Shown one piece after another: positions 1-9,532 of a DNA stretch of 64,000 nucleotides; the first letter of the stretch is position 1; each line of letters begins with the position of its first letter. The notes beneath the pieces were generated by a model. That model saw nothing but the letters and a program-made list of their open reading frames with translations. It was not told where the DNA came from and did not search any database. The position numbers were made by a program, and so were the translations under genes. Source of the DNA: Alcanivorax sp. (GTDB taxonomy: Bacteria > Pseudomonadota > Gammaproteobacteria > Pseudomonadales > Alcanivoracaceae); assembly GCF_014762765.1 (NCBI RefSeq), contig NZ_JABURH010000131.1, forward strand, positions 1 through 64,000, read 5' to 3'.

Positions 1-2
1 GT

Positions 3-1208
3 GGCGGTGTCTCCCTGCGTCCGGGCGACGGCATCATCCACTCCTGGCTGAACCGTATGCTGCTGCCTGACACCGTGGGTACCGGTGGTGACTCCCACAC
101 CCGTTTCCCCATGGGCATTTCCTTCCCGGCCGGTTCCGGTCTGGTTGCCTTTGCTGCTGCCACCGGTGTGATGCCGCTGGATATGCCGGAATCCGTACTG
201 GTTCGCTTCAAGGGCAAGCGTCAGCCGGGCATCACCCTGCGTGACCTGGTACACGCGATTCCGCTGCAGGCAATCAAAGACGGCCACCTGACCGTTGCCA
301 AAGCCGGCAAGGTCAACGTTTTCTCCGGTCGCGTACTGGAAATTGAAGGTCTGGACGATCTGACTGTCGAGCAGGCATTCGAACTGTCTGATGCTTCCGC
401 CGAGCGTTCTGCTGCCGGCTGTACCATCACCCTGTCCGAAGACAGCGTGACCGAGTACCTGAAGTCCAACATCACCATGCTCAAGTGGATGATTGCCAAC
501 GGTTACGGCGATGCCCGTACCATTGAGCGTCGCATCAACGGCATGGAAGAATGGCTGGCCAATCCGAGCCTGATGCGTGCCGACGCCGATGCCGAGTACC
601 ACACCGTCATCGAAATCGACATGGACCAGATCAAGGAGCCGGTACTGTGCTGCCCGAACGATCCGGATGATGCCAAGACCCTGTCCGACGTGGCTGGCGC
701 CAAGATCGACGAAGTGTTCATCGGTTCCTGCATGACCAACATCGGTCACTTCCGCGCGGCCGGCAAGCTGCTGCAGAAAGTGGAAAGCGGTACCATGCCG
801 ACCCGTCTGTGGATTGCTCCGCCGACCAAGATGGATCAGCACCAGCTCACCGAAGAAGGCTACTACAACATCTTCGGCAGCGCCGGTGCGCGTACCGAGA
901 TGCCGGGCTGCTCCCTGTGCATGGGTAACCAGGCCCGCATCGCGCCCAAGTCCACTGCGGTATCCACCTCTACCCGTAACTTCCCGAACCGTCTGGGTCA
1001 GGGTGCGGATGTTTACCTGGCATCAGCTGAGCTGGCGTCTGTGGCCTCCATCCTCGGCAAGCTGCCGACCACCGAAGAGTATATGGAATACGCGAACACC
1101 ATCGATTCCATGTCCTCCGAGATCTACCGCTACCTGAATTTCGACCAGATGGCCGAATACCAGGACGTGGCTGATACCGTGAAGATTCCGGTTGCTCAAT
1201 CTGTCTAA
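3..1208 (+). CDS. acnB: Aconitate hydratase B, C-terminal part (5' truncated by window edge)
   Basis: Frame open from base 3 ([51 protein letters not shown]...), with AcnB-type [17 protein letters not shown] and [11 protein letters not shown] motifs. Confidence 0.97.
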   Translation, partial: GGVSLRPGDGIIHSWLNRMLLPDTVGTGGDSHTRFPMGISFPAGSGLVAFAAATGVMPLDMPESVLVRFKGKRQPGITLRDLVHAIPLQAIKDGHLTVAKAGKVNVFSGRVLEIEGLDDLTVEQAFELSDASAERSAAGCTITLSEDSVTEYLKSNITMLKWMIANGYGDARTIERRINGMEEWLANPSLMRADADAEYHTVIEIDMDQIKEPVLCCPNDPDDAKTLSDVAGAKIDEVFIGSCMTNIGHFRAAGKLLQKVESGTMPTRLWIAPPTKMDQHQLTEEGYYNIFGSAGARTEMPGCSLCMGNQARIAPKSTAVSTSTRNFPNRLGQGADVYLASAELASVASILGKLPTTEEYMEYANTIDSMSSEIYRYLNFDQMAEYQDVADTVKIPVAQSV

Positions 1209-1230
1209 GATTGACTGATCGCTTCGCGAA

Positions 1231-1264
1231 CCAAAAACGCCCGGCACTTGCCGGGCGTTTTTGG
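1231..1264 (+). terminator. Rho-independent terminator after acnB
   Basis: AAAAACGCCCGGCACTTGCCGGGCGTTTTT perfect hairpin with A/T flanks, 23 bp after the acnB stop. Confidence 0.9.
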
Positions 1265-1454
1265 TTTTGCAGGAAGCAAAAGGTTCAGCGCAGATTTTCG
1301 GAAATCCTTCACTACTTCAGCCATGACCTTCAAGAAAGCAGCGGCTTACATCGTTATAATAACTTCACTGCCAGCGTCTTCGCGATGCAAGCATCGCTTC
1401 CCACAACTATCCGGACAGGCAGCAGCAAAGCCGAACGGTCTTGTCAGGTCTCTG

Positions 1455-3899
1455 CTAACCGCCATTCAGTCGGCGCTTGGTCAGCACGGTAGCCTGTGCC
1501 GCCAGTGGATCTTCCGGCCAGGGGTGCTTGGGATAGCGGCCTCTCAAGTCCTTGCGCACCGCCTGGTAGTTTTCCCGCCAGAATCGCTCCAGATTATCGG
1601 TAATGGCCGCCGGCCGCCCTGCCGGTGTCAGAAGATGGGCACTGATGGTCAATTTTCCCCCGGCAATGACTGGCAGACGAGTGAGGCCAAACAATTCCTG
1701 CAGCTTGACGGCCAGCACCACCGTGTCTCCGGTGTAATCCAGTCGAACCCGCCGCCCGGTGGGAATAGTGATGGTTTCCGGCATATCCCGTTGCAGACAT
1801 GTGCGCTGTTCAGGTGTTAACAACAGGTTGAGCGCATCACTTAGTGGCACCCGTTTCAGATCCTGAAGAGTACGCATACCGGCAAGAAACGGTGCCAACC
1901 AGCTGTCCAGATTTCCCAGCAAGCCCTCATTACTCACATCCGGCCAGTCGCTTTCATCCAGCGCCGCCAGGGTTGTCACCCTGGCCTGCCATTGCCGACA
2001 ATCCTCAGACCAGGGCAATAAGCCCAACCCATCCGCACGTAATCCTTCCAGCAGCCCCCAGGTTTGTTGCTCTGCGGTCAGCGATGCCATGGGCTGACTC
2101 TGCAGGACAATGGCGCCCAAGCGGCGCTGGCGCCAGCCAGTCACCCGCTGACGCTCACGATCCCAGCCGATCCGTTCGTGCCACTGCGCCTGCTGTGCCA
2201 CGACCGATTGCAGATCCGCTTCTTCCAGCGGCATGGCTAATCGGATGCGGGCATCGCGGGGCTGACCGTCCGTGTCCAGAATCAGCAGCCATTGTGTACC
2301 GGACAGGCTATCCCCCGGTGGCAGTTGTACTCCGGGGCCGTCCATCATCTGGTAGCGGTTGCCCTGCGCCTGGCGCAGGCAAGCCAACTGGCGTGGGTAG
2401 ACCCGGGCCAGCAACTCACCCAGGTTCTGACGCCAATCGCTGCTATCGCCGGGCTTGCCTGCCAGGAGTCGTTGAGCTTCAGCCAATAGCGGCCTGTGAC
2501 GCTCCGGGTTGGCTTCCAGCGCCTGCAGGCGGCTGCGCAAATCCACCCCCTGACCATTGAGGATATCCCGTTCGGACAACAAGGCAGCGACCCGGGCTGC
2601 AGCCACAGGCAGCCCCTGCTCTCTGCCTGCCAATATCAACATCGCCAGGGCCGGCTCAACACCCAGCTGTGCGATCGCCGCGCCATGCTCCGTTAGCCCG
2701 CCTTGCGCATCAAGGGCGCCGCCATCACGGAGTCGAGCCACCGCGCTCTGCCAAGCCGGCGCTGGAGGTGCATCCAGCCAGTGCATTTGCCCGGGCTCCC
2801 GGCAGCCCCAACGGGCCAGATCCAGCACCAGTTGATCCAGAGCGACTCTGGCTATTTCCGGCTTCTGATGGCTGGCCATCACCTCGGATTCAGACCATAG
2901 GCGCAGGCAGCAACCGGGCCCCAGCCGCCCTGCCCGCCCGCTGCGCTGACGAGCGCTGGCCTCACTGATCCTTCGTGTGACCAAGCGGCTGCGGTGACGA
3001 GCCGGATCATAGGCCGGCTCCCTGGCCAGACCACTATCAATGACATGGGTCACCCCTTCTATGGTCAGGCTGGTTTCCGCCACGTTGGTAGTCAGCACGA
3101 TCAAAGAACCGCCGTTTTTGGCCGCCTCCAGCACTTGCTGTTGCTGCGCCAGCGGCAGGCCACCATGCAATTCACTAACCGGCAGGCTGAGTCCGGATTC
3201 AGACAGGCCTCGGGCCACGCGGCGGATATCCGCCCGGCCAGGAAGAAACACCAGTATTACCTGCGCCTCCTCCGCGACAGAACACACCTGCTGGACACAG
3301 TGATCCCGCCAGTCCTGACGAGGGGCTGGCGGGCGATAAATAACGTTGACTGGAAAGCTGCGCCCTTCGCTGCGCATCACCGGAGCATCCAGCATGGCAA
3401 CCAGGGGCCCGCAGTCCAGGGTGGCAGACATCACCAGCAGCCCCAGATCGGGACGGAATGCCTCACGGATTTCCCTGACCAGGGCCAGCCCCAGATCCGC
3501 ATTCAGGGAGCGTTCATGGAACTCGTCAAAGATCACCAGACTGATGCCCTGCAACTCCGGGTCACTCAACGCCATACGGGTCAAAACCCCTTCGGTGACC
3601 ACTTCCAGACGGGTGGCGGTACTGACCCGGGTATCGGTTCGAGTCCGGTAACCAACGGTTTGCCCCACCGGCTCGCCAAGCTGGGCTGCCATGAAGGTGG
3701 CCACGGAACGGGCCGCCACCCGTCGTGGCTCCAGCATCAGAATGCGACCCTGGCCGGTTCCGGAACGATTCAGCAGACACAGCGGCACACGGGTGGATTT
3801 CCCTGCTCCTGGCGGGGCTTCCAGAATGGCACAGCCGGCTTGTTGCAAGGCATCAAGGAGAGGTTCCACCACCTCATCGACGGGAAATTCGTTCTGCAT
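1455..3899 (-). CDS. hrpB: ATP-dependent RNA helicase HrpB
   Basis: 814 aa; EAPPGAGKST Walker A, DEFHERS (DExH), SATLD, QRSGRAGR motifs, long C-terminal extension of HrpB type. Confidence 0.95.
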   Translation of the reverse strand: MQNEFPVDEVVEPLLDALQQAGCAILEAPPGAGKSTRVPLCLLNRSGTGQGRILMLEPRRVAARSVATFMAAQLGEPVGQTVGYRTRTDTRVSTATRLEVVTEGVLTRMALSDPELQGISLVIFDEFHERSLNADLGLALVREIREAFRPDLGLLVMSATLDCGPLVAMLDAPVMRSEGRSFPVNVIYRPPAPRQDWRDHCVQQVCSVAEEAQVILVFLPGRADIRRVARGLSESGLSLPVSELHGGLPLAQQQQVLEAAKNGGSLIVLTTNVAETSLTIEGVTHVIDSGLAREPAYDPARHRSRLVTRRISEASARQRSGRAGRLGPGCCLRLWSESEVMASHQKPEIARVALDQLVLDLARWGCREPGQMHWLDAPPAPAWQSAVARLRDGGALDAQGGLTEHGAAIAQLGVEPALAMLILAGREQGLPVAAARVAALLSERDILNGQGVDLRSRLQALEANPERHRPLLAEAQRLLAGKPGDSSDWRQNLGELLARVYPRQLACLRQAQGNRYQMMDGPGVQLPPGDSLSGTQWLLILDTDGQPRDARIRLAMPLEEADLQSVVAQQAQWHERIGWDRERQRVTGWRQRRLGAIVLQSQPMASLTAEQQTWGLLEGLRADGLGLLPWSEDCRQWQARVTTLAALDESDWPDVSNEGLLGNLDSWLAPFLAGMRTLQDLKRVPLSDALNLLLTPEQRTCLQRDMPETITIPTGRRVRLDYTGDTVVLAVKLQELFGLTRLPVIAGGKLTISAHLLTPAGRPAAITDNLERFWRENYQAVRKDLRGRYPKHPWPEDPLAAQATVLTKRRLNGG

Positions 3900-4042
3900 T
3901 TTTTACGTCCATTGCTCAGGCGCCGTGACGACGGTCACTTCTGGTCATGTTGATCGGCCAATACCGCTGGTGGGGAGGGGTGCCTATGCTATATTCTGCC
4001 CATTATCGACTAATAATTAATAACTACTCTATATAGTGATAT

Positions 4043-4609
4043 ATGCTGAACGACTTGGGGATTCCTGAGCACCTCATCTGGAAACTGAATGATTTTGACA
4101 ACCACCAACGAGCCGTCAATTTCATCAAGCAGTTTCAGGAAACGCTGTGCGTATACAGTGCGCCGGTGGAGCAGCTCTATACCAACTACGATATTTCCAT
4201 ACCGCCGGATGATGAGCGCTCGCTGGTCATTCTGCCCAACCCCTATGCCTACCACGATACGTTTAACAATATCGGGAACCATAGCGTACACCCTACCGGC
4301 ATGCATATTTTGCCCGGCGAGTTTTTCAACAAAGAAGGACTCTTTCTGACTCTGCGGCTACTCAAGAATAACGAAAAGGTTATTAAGCCGGTGCCCCTGA
4401 AAGTGGGCCTCTGGGCACTGATGAAAAAGGAAACTGAGGAAGTGCCCTTCCTTCCTGTGATCACCAAGGGGGACCTTCGGGCCTTTCGCAAAGACTCACC
4501 CTCGCTTCACTTGCACCGGATCCAGCCATCCAAGCTGTCTGACCGCTCGCCCATGGAGGTCAAGGCAATCCAGCGGGTCATCCGCGAAAAGCTGAAGGTG
4601 TATATGTAA
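4043..4609 (+). CDS. Hypothetical protein (188 aa)
   Basis: Complete ORF on its own between two minus-strand genes; no recognised domain. Confidence 0.7.
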   Translation: MLNDLGIPEHLIWKLNDFDNHQRAVNFIKQFQETLCVYSAPVEQLYTNYDISIPPDDERSLVILPNPYAYHDTFNNIGNHSVHPTGMHILPGEFFNKEGLFLTLRLLKNNEKVIKPVPLKVGLWALMKKETEEVPFLPVITKGDLRAFRKDSPSLHLHRIQPSKLSDRSPMEVKAIQRVIREKLKVYM

Positions 4610-4714
4610 AGGCAGTGAACAGTTAATAGTTAACAGCGAAAACAACCCGGGGCGGGAAGAACCACCAAACACGATAGAAGGCTTTCCCGGATGTGCAGAC
4701 GTAATCAGGTCTAT

Positions 4715-5449
4715 TCAGTCCGACTGAGCGTAGCAGTGGTCCAGTGCCAGGACATAGTATTCCAGCCCTTTGACTGCTGCGGCGAAGGCTCTTGTCCGGC
4801 TTTCCTGATTGACACAGGTAAGCTTGATGAGCTCCATGGCTTCGTGGGGGTGGGCGTCGTCGTAGGAGGCGTGGGCCCGTAGCCAGGCCATGGAATGACG
4901 ATTAATGGTGGCCACCCCGTTTTCCTGATAGGCCTGCATACCCTTGACCACACTCTGGCTCCATTCGCCAGTAGCCCATTCAATGGCCAGATTGGTGGCG
5001 GCAAGGCCCTCCTCCAGGCTGGCCTGGCGCCCCATGTGCCAGAGGTAATGGTTCACCGCATCCATGGCTGGCGGCGGCGTAACAAACTCCAGTTCTTCCA
5101 GGGTAATTCCAAAGCCCATGGCCCAGTCCTGGTACCAGTAGGCATGGCGCTGTTCGACCTTGATGTTGCTGATCAGCCAGTTCTTGCTCTCTTCGTGACC
5201 GGGATAGCGGCCCGGCTGGGTCTTGGCCAGGTTCAACCCCATATACTTGGGAAAGTTTTCCACCAGGGGATAGAAATTCAACAGGGCACTGCGAAAACGC
5301 GGCAAGCTGAGGGTTCCGGCTCCCATTTCCACAAACACCGGATGCTCCACCACCCGGTTTTTCAACGGTACCAGATCGTCCCAGAAGGCCTGGGCCCAGG
5401 GGCTGTGGTCGGTGAGTTCGAGACCTTTCTTGTAATTTGCGGCGCGCAT
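4715..5449 (-). CDS. UndA-like / TenA-like iron-containing redox enzyme (heme-oxygenase-like diiron oxidase)
   Basis: 244 aa; NIKVEQRHAYW (E-x2-H), AATNLAIEWATGEWS, LRAHASYDDAHPHEAMEL (H-x3-D-x2-H). Confidence 0.85.
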   Translation of the reverse strand: MRAANYKKGLELTDHSPWAQAFWDDLVPLKNRVVEHPVFVEMGAGTLSLPRFRSALLNFYPLVENFPKYMGLNLAKTQPGRYPGHEESKNWLISNIKVEQRHAYWYQDWAMGFGITLEELEFVTPPPAMDAVNHYLWHMGRQASLEEGLAATNLAIEWATGEWSQSVVKGMQAYQENGVATINRHSMAWLRAHASYDDAHPHEAMELIKLTCVNQESRTRAFAAAVKGLEYYVLALDHCYAQSD

Positions 5450-5517
5450 TTGTCGTTCTCCATAACAACCGGTTGTTGCAGCTCATGGCTTGGCGACCAT
5501 GACCTACAGATAGCACA

Positions 5518-7560
5518 CTAGTCCAATAATTTGTATAAGCGATTTCTCAGGCTTCGTAAATGACGCCTTTGTCGCTTGTCCGGCGCTGAAACAGGATCAT
5601 AGTGGAGCTTCTGATAGTATTTTGCCCAATTCTCCGCAGCAACCGCCGCCTGAGGCCACTGCTCGCTGATTGCGTCACTCAACTGCATGGGGGTCAGTCC
5701 CACCGCCAGTGGCCGCCCCCGTTCACTGGCACGCTGATGCAATCGCCAGTATTCACGCTCCATCAGCGTCAGCCTCGCATTGCCGGTCCTCCAAAGTAGA
5801 AACAGGGCATAGAGCCCCATCAACATGGCGACAGCAACGATCAGCGCAATGGCAATGCGGACTGGTGAAACAACGCCGAGCAGATCTTCCAGAAATGCGG
5901 ACTGAAAGGCGCTATCGTACCCCAGCACCCAGGTTTGCCAGCGGAAATCCACGTAATCCACCCACTGACTGACTTTCGCAAATAGCCCCCCATCCGAGAA
6001 ACGGCGGAGCCCCAGATCATCCAGCACATCTCTGCCGTCTTCACTGTTCTCAAGGGCCTCCCTTAGCCCAAGCTCGATGCGCTCAGGCGCTACCGCGCCG
6101 GTAGGGTCCACACGGGTCCATCCCTGCCCTTCAAGCCAGATCTCGCTCCAGGCATGGGCATCGTACTGTCGCACCAGCAAATGGGTACCCAGTTGATTCT
6201 GCTCGCCTCCTTGGTAGCCCACCACGACCCTGGCCGGCACCCCGGCCGCGCGCATCAGGAAGGTAAAGCTGGAGGCATAGTGCTCACAGAATCCACGCCG
6301 GGTCCGAAAAAGGAAATCATCCACTGGATCCGCGGTGAGCCTGGGTGGCCTCAGGGTGTAATGAAAAGGTTGCTCACGGAAATGACGCAACGCTCGCTGG
6401 GCAATTTCACGTGCTGAATGGCTTTCCAGCTGCCATTGCTGCGCGAGCCCTCTGGCTTTCCTTCCTGACTCCTGCGGTAACGACAGCATCAGTTGTCGCT
6501 CCTGCCCGTCAAGGCTGATAGCGTCAGTGGCTGCAGGCACGCTTTCCACACGATAGGCAAACCGCTGCGACACCGGCTGGTCAGCCACCAGCCGCATATC
6601 CTTGGCCAGCGCCATGCCTTCATCCAGTGGGAAAGGAACGGCCAGGCTGAACAGCCAACGGCGCTGGGTCGGTTCGGCAATGATCTGGTAGCGATACCGT
6701 TGTTGCTCCGCGGCTCGACGGCTCTCGAGCTGCTGGTACCAAACCGGTTTTTGATTCCCTCTCCGGTACAGGTATTCTGACTCCGCCTGTCCCTGGGGCA
6801 CTGCCTGCTGCCAGGTGCGTCCGTCGTAGTGGCTCAACGTCAGCCCCCGCCAGTAACGCTGTGGCCGAGGCGGAATGTCTCCCTGAAAGTCTACCCGGAA
6901 GGCCAGCTCCGCAGATTCCGACAGTTCACTGATCTGGCCCGGTGACATACTGTCGCTCATACCAGTGCGGGCCTTGTCTTCCCCCACTTGCATATTCCAC
7001 AGTGGTGCCACCCGTGGCACCAAAAGGAACAACACCACCATCAGGGGAATAGCCTGCAAAGTCATGACCATCGCCCGCTTGCCATGCAGCAAGCCGCTGG
7101 CCCGGGTGTCACTGTGATTGATCCCCACCAGACAGGTAGTCAGGACCGTCATGCACAGGACCACATAGAGGAACATGCCCGGTGTCTGGGAAAACAACAG
7201 TGCCGTGGCGCATACGAAATACCCCAGCACAATTACCACATAGGCATCACGCTGCTGCACCACTTCCAGATACTTGAGAGCAAACAGGCTGACCAGCAAG
7301 GCAACGCCCGCTTCCGGCCCGTACAATCTGCCAAAGCTGTAAAAGGTCAGCCCCACAGCGCCAATCAATAGCAGCGTACGCACTATGCGGCCGGGCAGAG
7401 TAAGGCGCTGCTGATCCACCAGCCAGCGGATCAGGATCACCAGCACCAGCAACCCGGCCTGCCAGAGAGGCCCTTTGACCAGTTGGGGGATGGAACACAG
7501 CACCACTGCCAGGGCTAGCCAGAGTCTGGTATGAGACGGGACCTGATAAATGCGCGCCAT
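5518..7560 (-). CDS. TgpA-type transglutaminase-like membrane protein (DUF3488 + transglutaminase core)
   Basis: Multiple N-terminal TM segments, RRGFCEHYASSFTFLMRAAGVPARVVVGYQGGE and YDAHAWSEIWLEGQGWTRVDPT transglutaminase motifs; start taken at MARIYQVPSHT (7560). Confidence 0.93.
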   Translation of the reverse strand: MARIYQVPSHTRLWLALAVVLCSIPQLVKGPLWQAGLLVLVILIRWLVDQQRLTLPGRIVRTLLLIGAVGLTFYSFGRLYGPEAGVALLVSLFALKYLEVVQQRDAYVVIVLGYFVCATALLFSQTPGMFLYVVLCMTVLTTCLVGINHSDTRASGLLHGKRAMVMTLQAIPLMVVLFLLVPRVAPLWNMQVGEDKARTGMSDSMSPGQISELSESAELAFRVDFQGDIPPRPQRYWRGLTLSHYDGRTWQQAVPQGQAESEYLYRRGNQKPVWYQQLESRRAAEQQRYRYQIIAEPTQRRWLFSLAVPFPLDEGMALAKDMRLVADQPVSQRFAYRVESVPAATDAISLDGQERQLMLSLPQESGRKARGLAQQWQLESHSAREIAQRALRHFREQPFHYTLRPPRLTADPVDDFLFRTRRGFCEHYASSFTFLMRAAGVPARVVVGYQGGEQNQLGTHLLVRQYDAHAWSEIWLEGQGWTRVDPTGAVAPERIELGLREALENSEDGRDVLDDLGLRRFSDGGLFAKVSQWVDYVDFRWQTWVLGYDSAFQSAFLEDLLGVVSPVRIAIALIVAVAMLMGLYALFLLWRTGNARLTLMEREYWRLHQRASERGRPLAVGLTPMQLSDAISEQWPQAAVAAENWAKYYQKLHYDPVSAPDKRQRRHLRSLRNRLYKLLD

Positions 7561-7568
7561 GGAAAACC

Positions 7569-8525
7569 TCAGTAATCCGGATAGCTGGCCAGAGCATCCA
7601 GCAGCCGCCACCGATGCACATCACCGGTATCCGGCGCCAACGTCAGGCCCGGCAACTCCAGACCATAGGGCTGGCGCTGCTGGTCCAGTTGCAAAACCCA
7701 GTAGCACAGTATGGAAAGTCGCTGCTCCTCGCCAAGGCCCTGCAAACGATCCCAGCGCAACCATAAACGGCCGCCCACCGGTTCCTCGAACTGCTTGATA
7801 TTCAAGCCGCGACCCCGTGCGTAACCTTTCCAGTCTACCCGGCGCAGGGAGTCCCCAGGAGTGTAGCTGCGCAGCCCCTGGAATTCGTCATTGCCTGGCT
7901 GGCCACTGCTGAACGCCTGCTGATTTTCCTTGCCGCCATCTGCCGGGCAATCCAGACTTTCCTCCGGCCGTGGCCAGGCCAGACAATAGTGGTCCAGCGA
8001 TACATAGGACCAGGTGCGTAACAACCCCAGCGGAAAGCGGCTTTCCACCTTGAGGCGAGGTGCCGCCACCCTCCCTCGTTCTGTCAGTGGCAGATTCAGC
8101 CACAGGCTTTCTTCTTCACCTCTGCGGATACTGATCTGCTGGCCGTCCTGACCACGCCAGCGGAACCAGACGCAATGGTGATCTCGTCGCTGGGCAAACA
8201 ATACGAGTTCCAACGCGCCTTCCTCTCCCGCAAAACCGGATTCGCTATCGCCGTTACGCATGCCCAGGGCAAACAGATTCCGGAAGGTATGCAGAATCGC
8301 CACCATGAACAAGCTGGCGAGCAGGAAGGACAAGGCCAGAATCAGATTGTTTTCGTAATTGATACCGCCGATGAAAAGCAGTGCGGCCACCAACAGATAA
8401 AAGAAACCGTAACCGGTGGGCAAAATAAATATGCGCCGCCGATCCAGCACGATCTGCCTGGCCGGAGGCAAGCGCCGGGCCAGCCAGCGTTCATAAAGGT
8501 CCCGTATCGGCGCCGGCAGCTGCAT
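7569..8525 (-). CDS. DUF58 domain-containing protein
   Basis: Two N-terminal TM helices, F/L-RSYTPGDSLRRVDWKGYARG motif typical of DUF58; located between TgpA and MoxR genes. Confidence 0.92.
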   Translation of the reverse strand: MQLPAPIRDLYERWLARRLPPARQIVLDRRRIFILPTGYGFFYLLVAALLFIGGINYENNLILALSFLLASLFMVAILHTFRNLFALGMRNGDSESGFAGEEGALELVLFAQRRDHHCVWFRWRGQDGQQISIRRGEEESLWLNLPLTERGRVAAPRLKVESRFPLGLLRTWSYVSLDHYCLAWPRPEESLDCPADGGKENQQAFSSGQPGNDEFQGLRSYTPGDSLRRVDWKGYARGRGLNIKQFEEPVGGRLWLRWDRLQGLGEEQRLSILCYWVLQLDQQRQPYGLELPGLTLAPDTGDVHRWRLLDALASYPDY

Positions 8526-8528
8526 GGA

Positions 8529-9440
8529 TTAGCGACGTATGACTGGCACGGACTGCAGCAGGGACTGGGTAATGGCCGCCACACTCCCCCCCTGACGGGC
8601 ACTCAGACGGTGCTCCGCCACGGATGGCCATACCGCCTGCACATCTTCCGGCAATACATAATCCCTGCCACTGACCAGGGCCCAGGCCCGGGCTGCCTTG
8701 AGCAAGCCCAGGCCGGCTCGGGGAGACAGCCCAGCGACGAAACGGTCATCGGAACGGGTGGTATCCAGCAAACGCTGAACATAGTCCAGCAACTCATGGC
8801 TGGCGCGGACTTTACCCACCACCCGTGACAACTTGATCAACCCTTCACTATTAATCACTGACTGCAGCTCACGAACCTGCTCACGCAGGTCGCCACCAGC
8901 CAATAGCTGCAGCTCAACTTCAGGGGCCGGGTAGCCCAGGGAAATCCGCATCAGAAAACGATCAAGCTGCGATTCAGGCAATACGAAGGTTCCCGCCTGA
9001 TCCACCGGGTTCTGGGTGGCAACAACAAAGAAGGGTTGCGGCAAGGGACGGGTCACGCCGTCCAGGGTCACCTGTCGCTCTTCCATGGCTTCAAGCAGCG
9101 CACTCTGCGTTTTCGGTGTGGCCCGATTGATTTCATCGGCCAGCAGTAACTGGGTGAAAACCGGCCCTTCACGAAGGGAAAACTGCTGTGTGTTGGGATC
9201 GAATACGGAGACGCCGAGAATATCCGCCGGCAACATATCACTGGTGAACTGCACCCGCCGGTACTCAAGCTTGAACACCCGGGCCAAAGCATGAGCAAGC
9301 GTGGTTTTCCCCATGCCAGGCAGGTCTTCGATAAGCAGATGGCCATTGGCCAGCATGCAGGTAAGCGCGAGCTTCAATTGTTCTTCTTTGCCCAGTACCA
9401 CGCGGCCCACCTGGGCCAGGGCTTTATCCAGTGCCTGCAT
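8529..9440 (-). CDS. MoxR-family AAA+ ATPase
   Basis: EDLPGMGKTTLAHALA Walker A, LLADEINRATPKTQSALLEAMEERQVTLDG, VVATQNPVDQAGTFVLPESQLDRF. Confidence 0.95.
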   Translation of the reverse strand: MQALDKALAQVGRVVLGKEEQLKLALTCMLANGHLLIEDLPGMGKTTLAHALARVFKLEYRRVQFTSDMLPADILGVSVFDPNTQQFSLREGPVFTQLLLADEINRATPKTQSALLEAMEERQVTLDGVTRPLPQPFFVVATQNPVDQAGTFVLPESQLDRFLMRISLGYPAPEVELQLLAGGDLREQVRELQSVINSEGLIKLSRVVGKVRASHELLDYVQRLLDTTRSDDRFVAGLSPRAGLGLLKAARAWALVSGRDYVLPEDVQAVWPSVAEHRLSARQGGSVAAITQSLLQSVPVIRR

Positions 9441-9532
9441 GATTCCCCTTGATTCTGTATTGACCGGGCGCTATCGGTGAGATGCCGCCTTCTTTTGCGA
9501 GGGGTCAGCCAGCAAGCGCCAGGCGCTTATTG

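Noticed and set aside
2994-3953. 319-aa plus-strand ORF antisense to hrpB
   Set aside because: Shadow of the hrpB helicase domain with no plausible protein features.
5518-9440. TgpA-DUF58-MoxR cluster considered as a novel system
   Set aside because: This three-gene arrangement is widespread and already described in pseudomonads and other proteobacteria.
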